Assembly: GCA_964562165.1 (NCBI GenBank)
Contig: CAZLRZ010000001.1
Span: 1 to 64,000, forward strand
Direction: 5' to 3'
DNA from: JAKQLP01 sp964562165
GTDB taxonomy: Bacteria > Patescibacteriota > Dojkabacteria > B142 > OLB20
DNA length: 64,000 nucleotides
Of the stretch, positions 1 through 6,436 are shown piece after piece; position 1 is the first letter of the stretch; every line of letters starts with the position of its first letter. The notes under the pieces are model-generated. The model did no database searches. It was not told the origin of the DNA and saw only the letters and a list, made by a program, of their open reading frames with translations. A program made the position numbers and the translations under genes.

Positions 1-357
1 GAGTTAAACAAAATTCAAAAAGGTGATCAATTTAACTTTTACTTTGATCAAATACTTAAAAACTCATACTCAGTTTGGCTTCACACTAGTCTTGAAGTGC
101 GCGCTAAAAGATCTTTACTAAAATCTAAATCTAATATTGGCCTTACAGAAGATCAAATTCGAAAAGAAATGTTGGTTTTATCAAAAAGACAAATAGCCGA
201 TAGACTTGACTATATTAAGAAATATAACTTGGTGGGCTATCCTGTGCCAAATGGGACTCCAAAAGATTTTAAAGGGACAATAATTGATAACACCAATCTT
301 AATGGCGATGAAACATATAAAGTGGTTAAAAAGGCTTTTAAATTAAAAGATTCTTAG
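1..357 (+). CDS. C-terminal part of a cytidylate-kinase-like NMP kinase (5' truncated by window edge)
   Basis: The frame is open from base 1, so the gene begins outside the window; an internal GTG at 97 is only an apparent start. The visible 118 residues contain a stretch resembling the LID/C-terminal region of cytidylate kinase family P-loop kinases: a 'TSLEVRAKRS' segment (family pattern a-x-x-e-v-R-A-k-R), then a basic helix with RQIADR, and near the end 'IIDNTNLNGDE', like the D-T-x-x-L-s-x-E element. The P-loop would lie upstream and cannot be checked. The call rests on pattern resemblance only; another small P-loop kinase is equally possible. Confidence 0.45.
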   Translation, partial: ELNKIQKGDQFNFYFDQILKNSYSVWLHTSLEVRAKRSLLKSKSNIGLTEDQIRKEMLVLSKRQIADRLDYIKKYNLVGYPVPNGTPKDFKGTIIDNTNLNGDETYKVVKKAFKLKDS

Positions 358-387
358 TGTAATATATATTTATATTAAAACCTCATT

Positions 388-780
388 ATGGAGAAAAAAA
401 CTTTGTACACAGTAATTGGTATTTTTGTTTTAATTACTGTTATCGTTGTGAGTGCAACTGCTTTTTTCTCTATGAATACACTCCCCTTAACTGGAGATAG
501 TGAAACTGAAGTTGAAAGTGATATTAAATCATTTGATGATTGTGCCGAAAAAGGCTTCCCAGTAATTGAAGGCTATCCTCCTAAATGCGTAACTTCAGAT
601 GGTCAACTTTTCACACAGACAATTTCTCAAATTGCTAACCCTGCTTCAGAATATTGTGTTGAAAAAGGTGGGGCAATTGAAATCAGAAAAGATCTACAAG
701 GTGAAGTTGGTTATTGTATATTTGAAGATGGCAAAGAATGCGAAGAATGGGCTTTCTTCAATAACGAATGTTCAAAGTAA
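388..780 (+). CDS. Membrane-anchored or secreted DUF333-domain protein
   Basis: 130 aa. Residues 6-28 form a hydrophobic segment after a short basic N-terminus, so the protein is probably a signal-anchored or exported protein. Two cysteine-bearing modules follow. The first (about residues 48-75) has the F-D-D-C...G-F-P-V...Y-P-P-K-C...S-D-G-x-x-F pattern seen in small exported prokaryotic proteins. The second (about 88-128) fits DUF333: C-x4-GG...G-x-Y-C-x-F-x-D-G-x-x-C-E-E-W-A...C. DUF333 is known from small putative hemolysin or lipoprotein families of unclear function. A TATATT box at 371-376 could drive it. No specific function can be assigned. Confidence 0.7.
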   Translation: MEKKTLYTVIGIFVLITVIVVSATAFFSMNTLPLTGDSETEVESDIKSFDDCAEKGFPVIEGYPPKCVTSDGQLFTQTISQIANPASEYCVEKGGAIEIRKDLQGEVGYCIFEDGKECEEWAFFNNECSK

Positions 781-803
781 AATAAATTTTTAAATTCAGA
801 AAA

Positions 804-1448
804 ATGTCAGACCCAATAAAATTCACCCGTAATTATGAAGATAAAAGTACTGAAACTGGCTTTCAGTTTGAGTTTTTCTGCGATAGATGCGGAAATGGAT
901 ATAAAAGTAAATTCCAAACATCTGCTACAGGCACTGTTTCAAAGATTCTTGATAGCGCAAGCGGCCTACTAGGCGGGATATTTTCTAATGCCTCGGATAT
1001 TTCAGAAAATGTCCGTAGTGCTACCTGGGAACAAGCCCATGAAAAAGCTCTAGAAGATGCCGGAAAAGAGATATCTCCTAAATTTATACAATGTCCTAGT
1101 TGTAATAAATGGATCTGTAGAGAACGATGCTGGAACACAAATAAAGGTCTTTGCAAAGAATGTTCACCAGATCTTGGAGTAGAAATGGCAAGAGCTCAAT
1201 CTCAAAAATCTGTTGAGGAAGTCTACGCTCACGCTGCAATGGCGGAAGAAGATAAAAAGTTAGGAACAGAATACTGGCGAGAAGGCATTGTTGGCACTTG
1301 TCCTAACTGCGAAAAACCTTTAGCAAAAAATGCAAGATTTTGCCCAGAATGTGGTACAAATTTGAAACCCAAAACTAAGTGTCCCAAATGTCAATCCGAT
1401 ATTAAAGCAGGAATGAAGTTCTGTGCTGAATGTGGTGAAAAACTTTAA
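804..1448 (+). CDS. Multi-zinc-ribbon protein with C-terminal double zinc ribbon
   Basis: 214 aa. There are three groups of paired cysteines. An N-terminal C-D-R-C lies near residue 26. A central C-P-S-C...C-R-E-R-C...C-K-E-C cluster spans about residues 95-120. A C-terminal double zinc ribbon (about 165-214) has four CxxC knuckles: C-P-N-C, C-P-E-C, C-P-K-C and C-A-E-C. No membrane segment is apparent. It lies 23 nt downstream of the DUF333 gene with no clear promoter between them, so co-transcription is likely. Zinc-ribbon arrays of this type usually mediate nucleic-acid or protein contacts; the specific role is unknown. Confidence 0.75.
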   Translation: MSDPIKFTRNYEDKSTETGFQFEFFCDRCGNGYKSKFQTSATGTVSKILDSASGLLGGIFSNASDISENVRSATWEQAHEKALEDAGKEISPKFIQCPSCNKWICRERCWNTNKGLCKECSPDLGVEMARAQSQKSVEEVYAHAAMAEEDKKLGTEYWREGIVGTCPNCEKPLAKNARFCPECGTNLKPKTKCPKCQSDIKAGMKFCAECGEKL

Positions 1449-1486
1449 GTTAAACCTGAAGTCTTTGTAAATTCACTATCTGCTTT

Positions 1487-1494
1487 GATATAAT
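1487..1494 (+). promoter_or_regulatory. Extended -10 promoter giving a leaderless transcript
   Basis: TGATATAAT (starting about 1486) ends at 1494, and the ATG of the downstream regulator is at 1501, leaving exactly six bases. With normal -10 geometry transcription would start at or next to the A of the ATG. A weak TTGTAA -35 candidate lies at 1465-1470 (18-bp spacer). Confidence 0.65.
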
Positions 1495-1500
1495 CCACTC

Positions 1501-2253
1501 ATGGGAAACCTATCAAAGAGATTGCGCTACTTCAGACAAACAAAAGGTATTAGCCAAATGGATTTGGAAATTACTACTGACCTTGCTTTTGGTAGTGTGA
1601 GCAGATTTGAATCTGGTAAAACCAATCCCACAAAAGAATCTATTTACAAAATTTCCGAAATTTTAAATCTATCCAATTCCGAACTCGATTATTTAGTTGG
1701 TTCCACATCAAAGCCAGCAAATGATTCCGAAATTAAACAGGCTGAAAAGGAAGTCGAAAGCTACTTCAACAAACCTCTAGTACTGGCTTTTCTTATTGAC
1801 GATCGATTCAGATTATTAAAAGTATCCAATACACTAATGTCTATTTTTGACACTTTAGATTTAAATCAATTAATAACTTTACCCGAAATTTTATTATCAA
1901 AAGAAAATCCTATAGGTAAATTTTTTCAAAAAGATTTGAATGCAAATCTCGAACAGATCTTGATAAAGGTTAAAGATAAAATGGGCTTTATGATTGATGA
2001 TGAGTATTATAAACAAATAACTGGATCTATTTTAAAATACTCCTTTGCTAAGAAGATTTGGGATGAAATATTAATCCAAAACAAATCTTCGCATTCTATA
2101 CCAATTAGTAATAGACAATTTACTTTTGGTACTGATAAAGAGTTTACAAAGATGCATTATACAATCGAATCTTTGGAGAAAAATCCTCGTTTTTCAATTT
2201 TAGAGCTTTACCCCAATATGCAGTTTTACAAAAACTTTAAGAAGTTTTTTTAA
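1501..2253 (+). CDS. XRE-family transcriptional regulator with large uncharacterised C-terminal domain
   Basis: 250 aa. Residues 5-66 are a Cro/C1-type helix-turn-helix (L-x-x-x-R-x-x-K-G-I-S-Q...S-V-S-R-F-E-S-G-K-x-x-P-T). The remaining roughly 180 residues are not recognised; they may be a ligand- or peptide-sensing domain, by analogy with other XRE proteins. The ATG at 1501 sits six bases after a TATAAT box, implying a leaderless message. The 3' end overlaps the convergent SprT-like gene by 17 nt. DNA binding is well supported; target and signal are unknown. Confidence 0.8.
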   Translation: MGNLSKRLRYFRQTKGISQMDLEITTDLAFGSVSRFESGKTNPTKESIYKISEILNLSNSELDYLVGSTSKPANDSEIKQAEKEVESYFNKPLVLAFLIDDRFRLLKVSNTLMSIFDTLDLNQLITLPEILLSKENPIGKFFQKDLNANLEQILIKVKDKMGFMIDDEYYKQITGSILKYSFAKKIWDEILIQNKSSHSIPISNRQFTFGTDKEFTKMHYTIESLEKNPRFSILELYPNMQFYKNFKKFF

Positions 2254-2701
2254 CACTGAGAATATAGTTTCTCCAATTCGTTTTTAACCACTTTTTTGAC
2301 AATTTATATTCGTCAAGTAGTCCCCTTTTTTGAAGTTCTTTACGAATAACTCCACCTTTATGTGGGTGTTCAAAAATTTGATTTAACGGGGAACTAAATC
2401 CATGCGCATAATGGCATAGTTCGTGAGCAATAGTTCCCAGAACCACTTGGTCAGGTATTTGTGGATCTTTAAAATACGAAGTGATTGTAATTAATGACAC
2501 TCGGGATTCATCTGCTGGACCTTCAGTATTTAACATCTTTTCAATTTTTTTAGTTTTTTTCCCAAGCCAAGAAATTGCGCCTAATTGCCTTTTTGACCTT
2601 TTACTAAATTTTATTAATACCACATTCAATCGAGGTACATCAGCAAAATGATTTTCCCAAATTTCATAAAGTTTTTCTTGAAGCCAATTATCATCTCTCA
2701 T
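2237..2701 (-). CDS. SprT-like zinc metalloprotease domain protein
   Basis: 154 aa. The central A-H-E-L-C-H-Y-A-H motif (about residues 88-96) is a HExxH zinc site, followed about 20 residues later by another His-rich segment (F-E-H-P-H-K-G-G) that could supply the third ligand, as in SprT/WSS-type proteases. Proteins of this family cleave DNA-protein crosslinks or remain uncharacterised. No signal peptide is visible. The start at 2701 is preceded by TGGTATAAT with six bases between box and ATG. The 3' end overlaps the convergent XRE gene. The family call is moderate, because short HExxH proteins are easily confused with DUF45 or M48 relatives. Confidence 0.7.
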   Translation of the reverse strand: MRDDNWLQEKLYEIWENHFADVPRLNVVLIKFSKRSKRQLGAISWLGKKTKKIEKMLNTEGPADESRVSLITITSYFKDPQIPDQVVLGTIAHELCHYAHGFSSPLNQIFEHPHKGGVIRKELQKRGLLDEYKLSKKWLKTNWRNYILSVKKTS

Positions 2702-2707
2702 GAAAAT

Positions 2708-2716
2708 ATTATACCA
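2708..2716 (-). promoter_or_regulatory. Extended -10 promoter, leaderless, for the SprT-like gene
   Basis: On the minus strand TGGTATAAT is followed by ATTTTC and then the ATG at 2701. This is a perfect TGn-TATAAT with a six-base spacer to the start codon. The upstream side is occupied by the hsp20 terminator, so no -35 element is apparent. Confidence 0.7.
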
Positions 2717-2724
2717 ATAAAAAC

Positions 2725-2756
2725 AAGATCTCGGGCTTTTTAAAGCCCGAGATCTT
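2725..2756 (-). terminator. Rho-independent terminator of hsp20
   Basis: A 15-bp perfect inverted repeat (AAGATCTCGGGCTTT pairing with its complement, 2-nt loop) begins 14 bases past the hsp20 stop. It is followed on the minus strand by TGTTTTTATT. The downstream flank leads directly into the promoter of the SprT-like gene. Confidence 0.9.
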
Positions 2757-2769
2757 AATTGTTACTCTT

Positions 2770-3192
2770 TTATTTAACTGAAATAGCAATTTTTTTAGGT
2801 TTAACTTCTTCTACTTTTGGAAGAAGAACTTTTAAAATTCCATTTTTCATTTCAGCTTGAACTTGATCAGATTTTACAGATGTTGGCAAGCTAATTGATT
2901 TACTAAAAGATTCGTTTCGCATTTCTTTGTAATAGTATTTTCTCTTTTTGTCTTCCTCTTCTTTTTCTTGTTCAAATTTTCCTGTTATTGTAAGAACCTT
3001 ACCTTCTATACTGATTTCAATTTGTTCTGGAGTAAAACCCGCAGCTTTTAATTTAACGACTACTTTATCGTCATCTTCGTACATTTCAAGTTCTCCAGTA
3101 CTTACTGGAACGAAATCTTTCATTAAATCATCCATCCAGTTAGCTGTCCAGAATCTTGTAGGATCCATTAAAGTTAATCTTCTGTCATTCAT
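2770..3192 (-). CDS. Hsp20 / alpha-crystallin small heat shock protein
   Basis: 140 aa. The alpha-crystallin domain spans about residues 35-128: V-V-V-K-L-K-A-A-G-F near its start, G-K-V-L-T-I-T-G-K mid-domain, and the C-terminal beta-strand motif M-K-N-G-I-L-K-V-L-L-P-K. ATP-independent holdases of this family bind unfolding proteins. The gene is monocistronic: a promoter with a perfect TTGACA and a CIRCE-like operator lies upstream, and a strong hairpin terminator follows. The mRNA leader is about 60 nt and A/U-rich, without a Shine-Dalgarno motif. Confidence 0.93.
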   Translation of the reverse strand: MNDRRLTLMDPTRFWTANWMDDLMKDFVPVSTGELEMYEDDDKVVVKLKAAGFTPEQIEISIEGKVLTITGKFEQEKEEEDKKRKYYYKEMRNESFSKSISLPTSVKSDQVQAEMKNGILKVLLPKVEEVKPKKIAISVK

Positions 3193-3234
3193 TTTTAAAA
3201 AATATAAAAAATAAAATATTTGCCGAGAAGATGG

Positions 3235-3261
3235 TTAGCAATCTAACAACCTCTCTGCTAA
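3235..3261 (-). promoter_or_regulatory. CIRCE-like HrcA operator upstream of hsp20
   Basis: On the + strand the site reads TTAGCAATC, nine bases, CTCTGCTAA. The CIRCE consensus is TTAGCACTC-N9-GAGTGCTAA, so the outer six bases of each arm and the 9-base spacer match exactly, and one half-site matches 8 of 9. It lies where transcription from the adjacent promoter would begin. HrcA-type repression of hsp20 is therefore likely; no hrcA gene is in the window. Confidence 0.75.
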
Positions 3262-3262
3262 A

Positions 3263-3292
3263 AGTTTAACTCAAAAGGGATTTTTTTGTCAA
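3263..3292 (-). promoter_or_regulatory. hsp20 promoter
   Basis: On the minus strand, a perfect TTGACA -35 (3287-3292) is followed by an 18-bp spacer and TAAACT (3263-3268) as the -10. The predicted start, about 3256, falls inside the CIRCE-like operator. This is the only consensus TTGACA noticed in the window. Confidence 0.75.
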
Positions 3293-3301
3293 GAGGTTTC
3301 T

Positions 3302-4336
3302 CTAATAAACAGCCGTAGCTGTGTAAATGATAGTTGTCTGGTAGAATCCGGCGGCAGTTGCAGAAGCTATCCCCACCCTATAAAAAACATTTGCTGTTTC
3401 AGTTACTTCTGTTGCTCCATACATAACCTCCTCTGGATTTGTTGAAAATGCAGCATACTTTGGATTTGAAGGTGTATTTTGAAATCTATTTGGCGTAGCA
3501 CCCGAGAGTGTATAGTCATTTGTATAATAACCAAAAGCTTCTGTTCCTGCAGCTGGGAAAACAGTTGGGGAAGCATTTGTGCCGCTATGGTCATTGATAT
3601 CGTCTACTCCATTTGCAGCTAAAAGTTTTTGTGTATATCTCGTTGTCACTGTAAATCCATTTGTTGCGTTTGTTGAGATATTTAATAAATGTGCTCCAGT
3701 CCTATTTGTTGCAGTAGTGAGGGTTCCAAATGGTACTGTCCCATCAGTTGATGTAATATCCGGAGAATAGAGAGGTATATATTCACCCGCTCCAACACCA
3801 TCAATAGTAAAGGTTAAAGTGGGATCAACACTTGCAGTAACTAATTGGCTGTTGTTATAAATGTACATAACTGTACCATTATCGACTGGTGAAGAAGCAC
3901 AATCAGTATTATTATAGGTACTTACCAAAACAAAATAACCAGTTTCGATTGTTGACCCGTTTGTAATTCCACTCAAAATAATTGTTCTAGATGTTGCTGC
4001 AGCTGGTGTTTGGGCGGTACCAGTTATCGTTGTAACTCCACTTGCATCAGTATTTACAACTGTCCAACTGGCTGGTGTAGGAATGTATGTACCAGAAAAA
4101 GTTGCTGATGCAATATTCATACCTGTTGGCTTAGTTTGCACGCTTGTTGAAGTCGAAAATGCCACCTTGATACATTGTATGGCTGATACTGTTACATTAT
4201 CCATTTTTATAGTATAAGACACCGCAGCCTGTGAAGGTCTTGAATCCGATAACAACACTGACGAATTTGTGTATGAGGCAGCTTTTACAGGTTGCAGAGC
4301 AATGCTAGGCAAGGTTATTAGCAAAACCAAAAACAA
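3302..4336 (-). CDS. Secreted Ser/Thr-rich surface protein; signal peptide interrupted by an apparent 1-nt slip
   Basis: The open frame gives 344 aa from a TTG at 4336. It has a hydrophobic leader (L-F-L-V-L-L-I-T-L region) ending near V-K-A-A-S, then a long beta-rich, Thr/Ser/Asn/Gly-rich ectodomain without a C-terminal anchor. The likely true start is the ATG at 4371, which overlaps the upstream stop as ATGA. From there the reading frame is correct until the A6 run at 4345-4350, and one extra A would join it to the long frame. The joined N-terminus would be a textbook signal peptide: basic KTIKTLKKTIK, then the hydrophobic core. The ectodomain resembles the repetitive surface proteins common in CPR genomes; no enzymatic motif was recognised. 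Confidence 0.7.
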   Translation of the reverse strand: MFLVLLITLPSIALQPVKAASYTNSSVLLSDSRPSQAAVSYTIKMDNVTVSAIQCIKVAFSTSTSVQTKPTGMNIASATFSGTYIPTPASWTVVNTDASGVTTITGTAQTPAAATSRTIILSGITNGSTIETGYFVLVSTYNNTDCASSPVDNGTVMYIYNNSQLVTASVDPTLTFTIDGVGAGEYIPLYSPDITSTDGTVPFGTLTTATNRTGAHLLNISTNATNGFTVTTRYTQKLLAANGVDDINDHSGTNASPTVFPAAGTEAFGYYTNDYTLSGATPNRFQNTPSNPKYAAFSTNPEEVMYGATEVTETANVFYRVGIASATAAGFYQTTIIYTATAVY

Positions 4337-4367
4337 TTTAATTGTTTTTTCAGAGTTTTAATAGTTT

Positions 4368-4742
4368 TCATAAAATAAAAATGATTAACACACTGTAAAT
4401 TAAAGCCAAGAAGACTGCAAGCAGGATAATAAACGTTGCCCTTTCTCGGTCTTTTTCAATTGAATCGCTATCAATAACATTATGCGGTTCTAGAGCATCG
4501 TCGGAATTCTCTTTTTGCGTTATTCCGTACATTACTCCAAATTTATTACGGAATTGAATTATTCCAAGAGCGCAAAAATATGCTGGAATAAACACAAGGA
4601 TTTGTAATAAGGTTGGAAAGATCCAAACATAGCTAATAAAAGTCCAGCCCATTGTGATCATGCCGGCGCCTATGGCCATATCTTGGAATTTTTGCACATC
4701 CTTTGAGCCGGCATTAGAAATGCCTGGTTTATAATTATTCAT
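4368..4742 (-). CDS. Small integral membrane protein of unknown function
   Basis: 124 aa. It has two closely spaced hydrophobic segments (about residues 24-42 and 44-64), a charged loop rich in Asp/Glu, and a third membrane segment at the very C-terminus (about 104-124). No family was recognised. Its stop overlaps the ATG of the secreted-protein gene (ATGA), so the two are probably co-translated and may act together at the envelope. The ATG at 4742 lies a few bases after a TAGTATCCT sequence, suggesting a short or absent leader. Confidence 0.65.
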   Translation of the reverse strand: MNNYKPGISNAGSKDVQKFQDMAIGAGMITMGWTFISYVWIFPTLLQILVFIPAYFCALGIIQFRNKFGVMYGITQKENSDDALEPHNVIDSDSIEKDRERATFIILLAVFLALIYSVLIIFIL

Positions 4743-4779
4743 AATAAAAGGATACTAAAAATGAAGCGAGATTTGAATA

Positions 4780-4788
4780 TGCTATACT
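4780..4788 (+). promoter_or_regulatory. Extended -10 promoter of the metalloprotease gene
   Basis: TGCTATACT matches TGn-TATAAT at all but one position. Transcription would start about 4795, leaving a leader of about 26 nt with no Shine-Dalgarno sequence. It is divergent from the small membrane protein gene. Confidence 0.55.
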
Positions 4789-4820
4789 ATTTTTATACCT
4801 AATTTTAACTTTTTTTAAGT

Positions 4821-5519
4821 ATGTTTTTGCCCTCATTTGATCCAATTTACATCCTTTTCGCTTTACCTGCTCTCGTTTTAGGATTTATCGCTACTATATA
4901 TTTAAATTATATAACTAAGAAGTTCAATACAATTGAAACCAAACGCAAATTAAATGGTTTAGAAATAGCCCAAGTAATTGGGAAAAGTGAAGGAATAAAA
5001 TTCCAAATCAATTTATTTCCGACCCTTCTGAGTGAGTCTTACGATCCAACGACTCAAACTTTAAACTTATCAGTTGAAAGCGCACAAAACAGAACTATCA
5101 CAACTACTGCTATAACTGCTCATGAACTTGGACATATTATTCAACACCAAAAAGATAGTTTGTTATTTAAAATCAGAACAACTATAGTTCCTCTTGTTAG
5201 TTTTGGTACAAATATTGGATATTTTCTATTAATTATAGGTTTAGTTTTGGAATTCTCAAGCCTAGCATGGCTTGGTATAATTTTCTTTTCTTTAGCTACA
5301 ATTTTTGCACTTATTACTGTTCCACTTGAATTTGACGCTAGCGAAAAGGCAATTAGGGTTTTAGAAAAGAACCAAATTATTTTTCCTTCAGAAAAATCGG
5401 GTGCAAAAAAGGTATTATTTGCAGCTGCATTAACCTATGTCGCAGGACTATTTCAGTCAATCGGACAACTCCTTTACTTTATTTTCCGCATACAGGGGTT
5501 TTCAAGGAGTAAAGATTAA
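4821..5519 (+). CDS. YugP-type membrane zinc metallopeptidase
   Basis: 232 aa. An N-terminal membrane helix (about 9-29) is followed by a cytoplasmic segment with the T-A-H-E-L-G-H-I-I-Q-H motif (about residues 96-106), then two or more hydrophobic helices (about 125-175) and a C-terminal one near 195-220. The HExGH-x-x-Q-H arrangement is diagnostic for the neutral zinc metallopeptidase family of B. subtilis YugP. Substrates are unknown; a role in membrane-protein turnover is inferred. The stop codon at 5517-5519 overlaps the 3' end of the convergent RNase P RNA by about two bases. Confidence 0.88.
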   Translation: MFLPSFDPIYILFALPALVLGFIATIYLNYITKKFNTIETKRKLNGLEIAQVIGKSEGIKFQINLFPTLLSESYDPTTQTLNLSVESAQNRTITTTAITAHELGHIIQHQKDSLLFKIRTTIVPLVSFGTNIGYFLLIIGLVLEFSSLAWLGIIFFSLATIFALITVPLEFDASEKAIRVLEKNQIIFPSEKSGAKKVLFAAALTYVAGLFQSIGQLLYFIFRIQGFSRSKD

Positions 5520-5835
5520 CCAATCAATAAGCCAGATTCTGTATCCTCCAATTAGTTTTGGATTGAGATAGTAATTTATCTATGCCTAGAAATATTCTAG
5601 TTGCTCTAAAGTAAGGGTTACCCAGCATTTCAACTTTACAGTTGAAACCGGTGGTCTTTTACACCACCTTTTCACAATCTCCAAATCAATTAAGATTTGG
5701 GATTTTGCTTTCTGTGGCCCTGTTCTATAAGCTCACACCTATCCATGTTTCCATGGTACTTTTTGCTAAATTGAATTAGCTTAGAGTCCGGACTTTCCTC
5801 CCCAAATTACTCCGGGGCTACCATCTTGATTAGTT
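5518..5835 (-). ncRNA. rnpB: RNase P RNA (catalytic subunit)
   Basis: On the minus strand the 5' part carries the universally conserved GAGGAAAGTCCGGACT element (P4/CR-I) and the 3' end carries ACAGAATCTGGCTTAT, the conserved CR-V/P4 partner region. The first ten bases (AACTAATCAA, from 5835) pair fully with the last ten (TTGATTGGTT, ending 5518), counting one G-U, giving helix P1 and defining both ends. The length of about 318 nt is shorter than the E. coli RNA. It processes tRNA 5' leaders. Confidence 0.95.
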
Positions 5836-5841
5836 GGGATT

Positions 5842-5847
5842 ATTATA
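5842..5847 (-). promoter_or_regulatory. rnpB promoter -10 box
   Basis: A minus-strand TATAAT sits immediately after the stop codon of the upstream gene (5848) and six bases before the P1-defined 5' end of RNase P RNA. The RNA is therefore probably transcribed from its own start. Confidence 0.7.
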
Positions 5848-6420
5848 CTAGAAATCGACTACTTTCGTAAATGTATACGATTCGTCCTCAAAAAGAATAG
5901 TTGCATTTAAACTGTAGCTACCTTTTTCGAAATATTCTTGAAGACCACTTCTGTTATTAATATCTTTTGCTTTTTCAATAAAAGAATAATTTACAGAGCT
6001 ATCATCCATTTTTACAAACGACCAATAAATTTGGAATTCTGAACCTGTTTCGCCCCATACTACACCTTCAACACTTGGCGTTATTTTAAAATCTACATAA
6101 GAATGATCCCCATCTACCAATAAAACTTGCGTATATATTTCAGCATTTACTGTCCTTTTGGCTTGTATATTAAAAACCTCTTGTTGGTTAACTGCTAAGA
6201 CTGCAAATACAACGCCGGCACCTACGACAAACAATCCTAATAATGCATAAAGTGATTTCCCTAGAAATCCCGTGGCTGTTTTGTTTTGATTTTCCATGTT
6301 TAACTTTCTATTTTTAAAATGAAAAAATACAATAGCTAGTATTACTAAGATTAATAATACCAAAGCTATAAAAAATAAGCTATTCAAATTTATTGATATT
6401 TGCTGTTGAAAATAATCCAT
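5848..6420 (-). CDS. Two-TM envelope protein of unknown function, in the VirB4 operon
   Basis: 190 aa. There are two hydrophobic helices, about residues 13-33 and 55-77, separated by a short basic loop. A soluble domain of about 110 residues follows, predicted beta-rich (Y-S-Y and V-D-F-K-I strands), probably outside the membrane. No family was recognised. It starts 16 nt downstream of virB4 and closes the operon that begins at 14459, so it may be a membrane partner of the T4SS-like apparatus. rnpB follows immediately. Confidence 0.7.
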   Translation of the reverse strand: MDYFQQQISINLNSLFFIALVLLILVILAIVFFHFKNRKLNMENQNKTATGFLGKSLYALLGLFVVGAGVVFAVLAVNQQEVFNIQAKRTVNAEIYTQVLLVDGDHSYVDFKITPSVEGVVWGETGSEFQIYWSFVKMDDSSVNYSFIEKAKDINNRSGLQEYFEKGSYSLNATILFEDESYTFTKVVDF

Positions 6421-6436
6421 AATCCTTTAAACTCTT

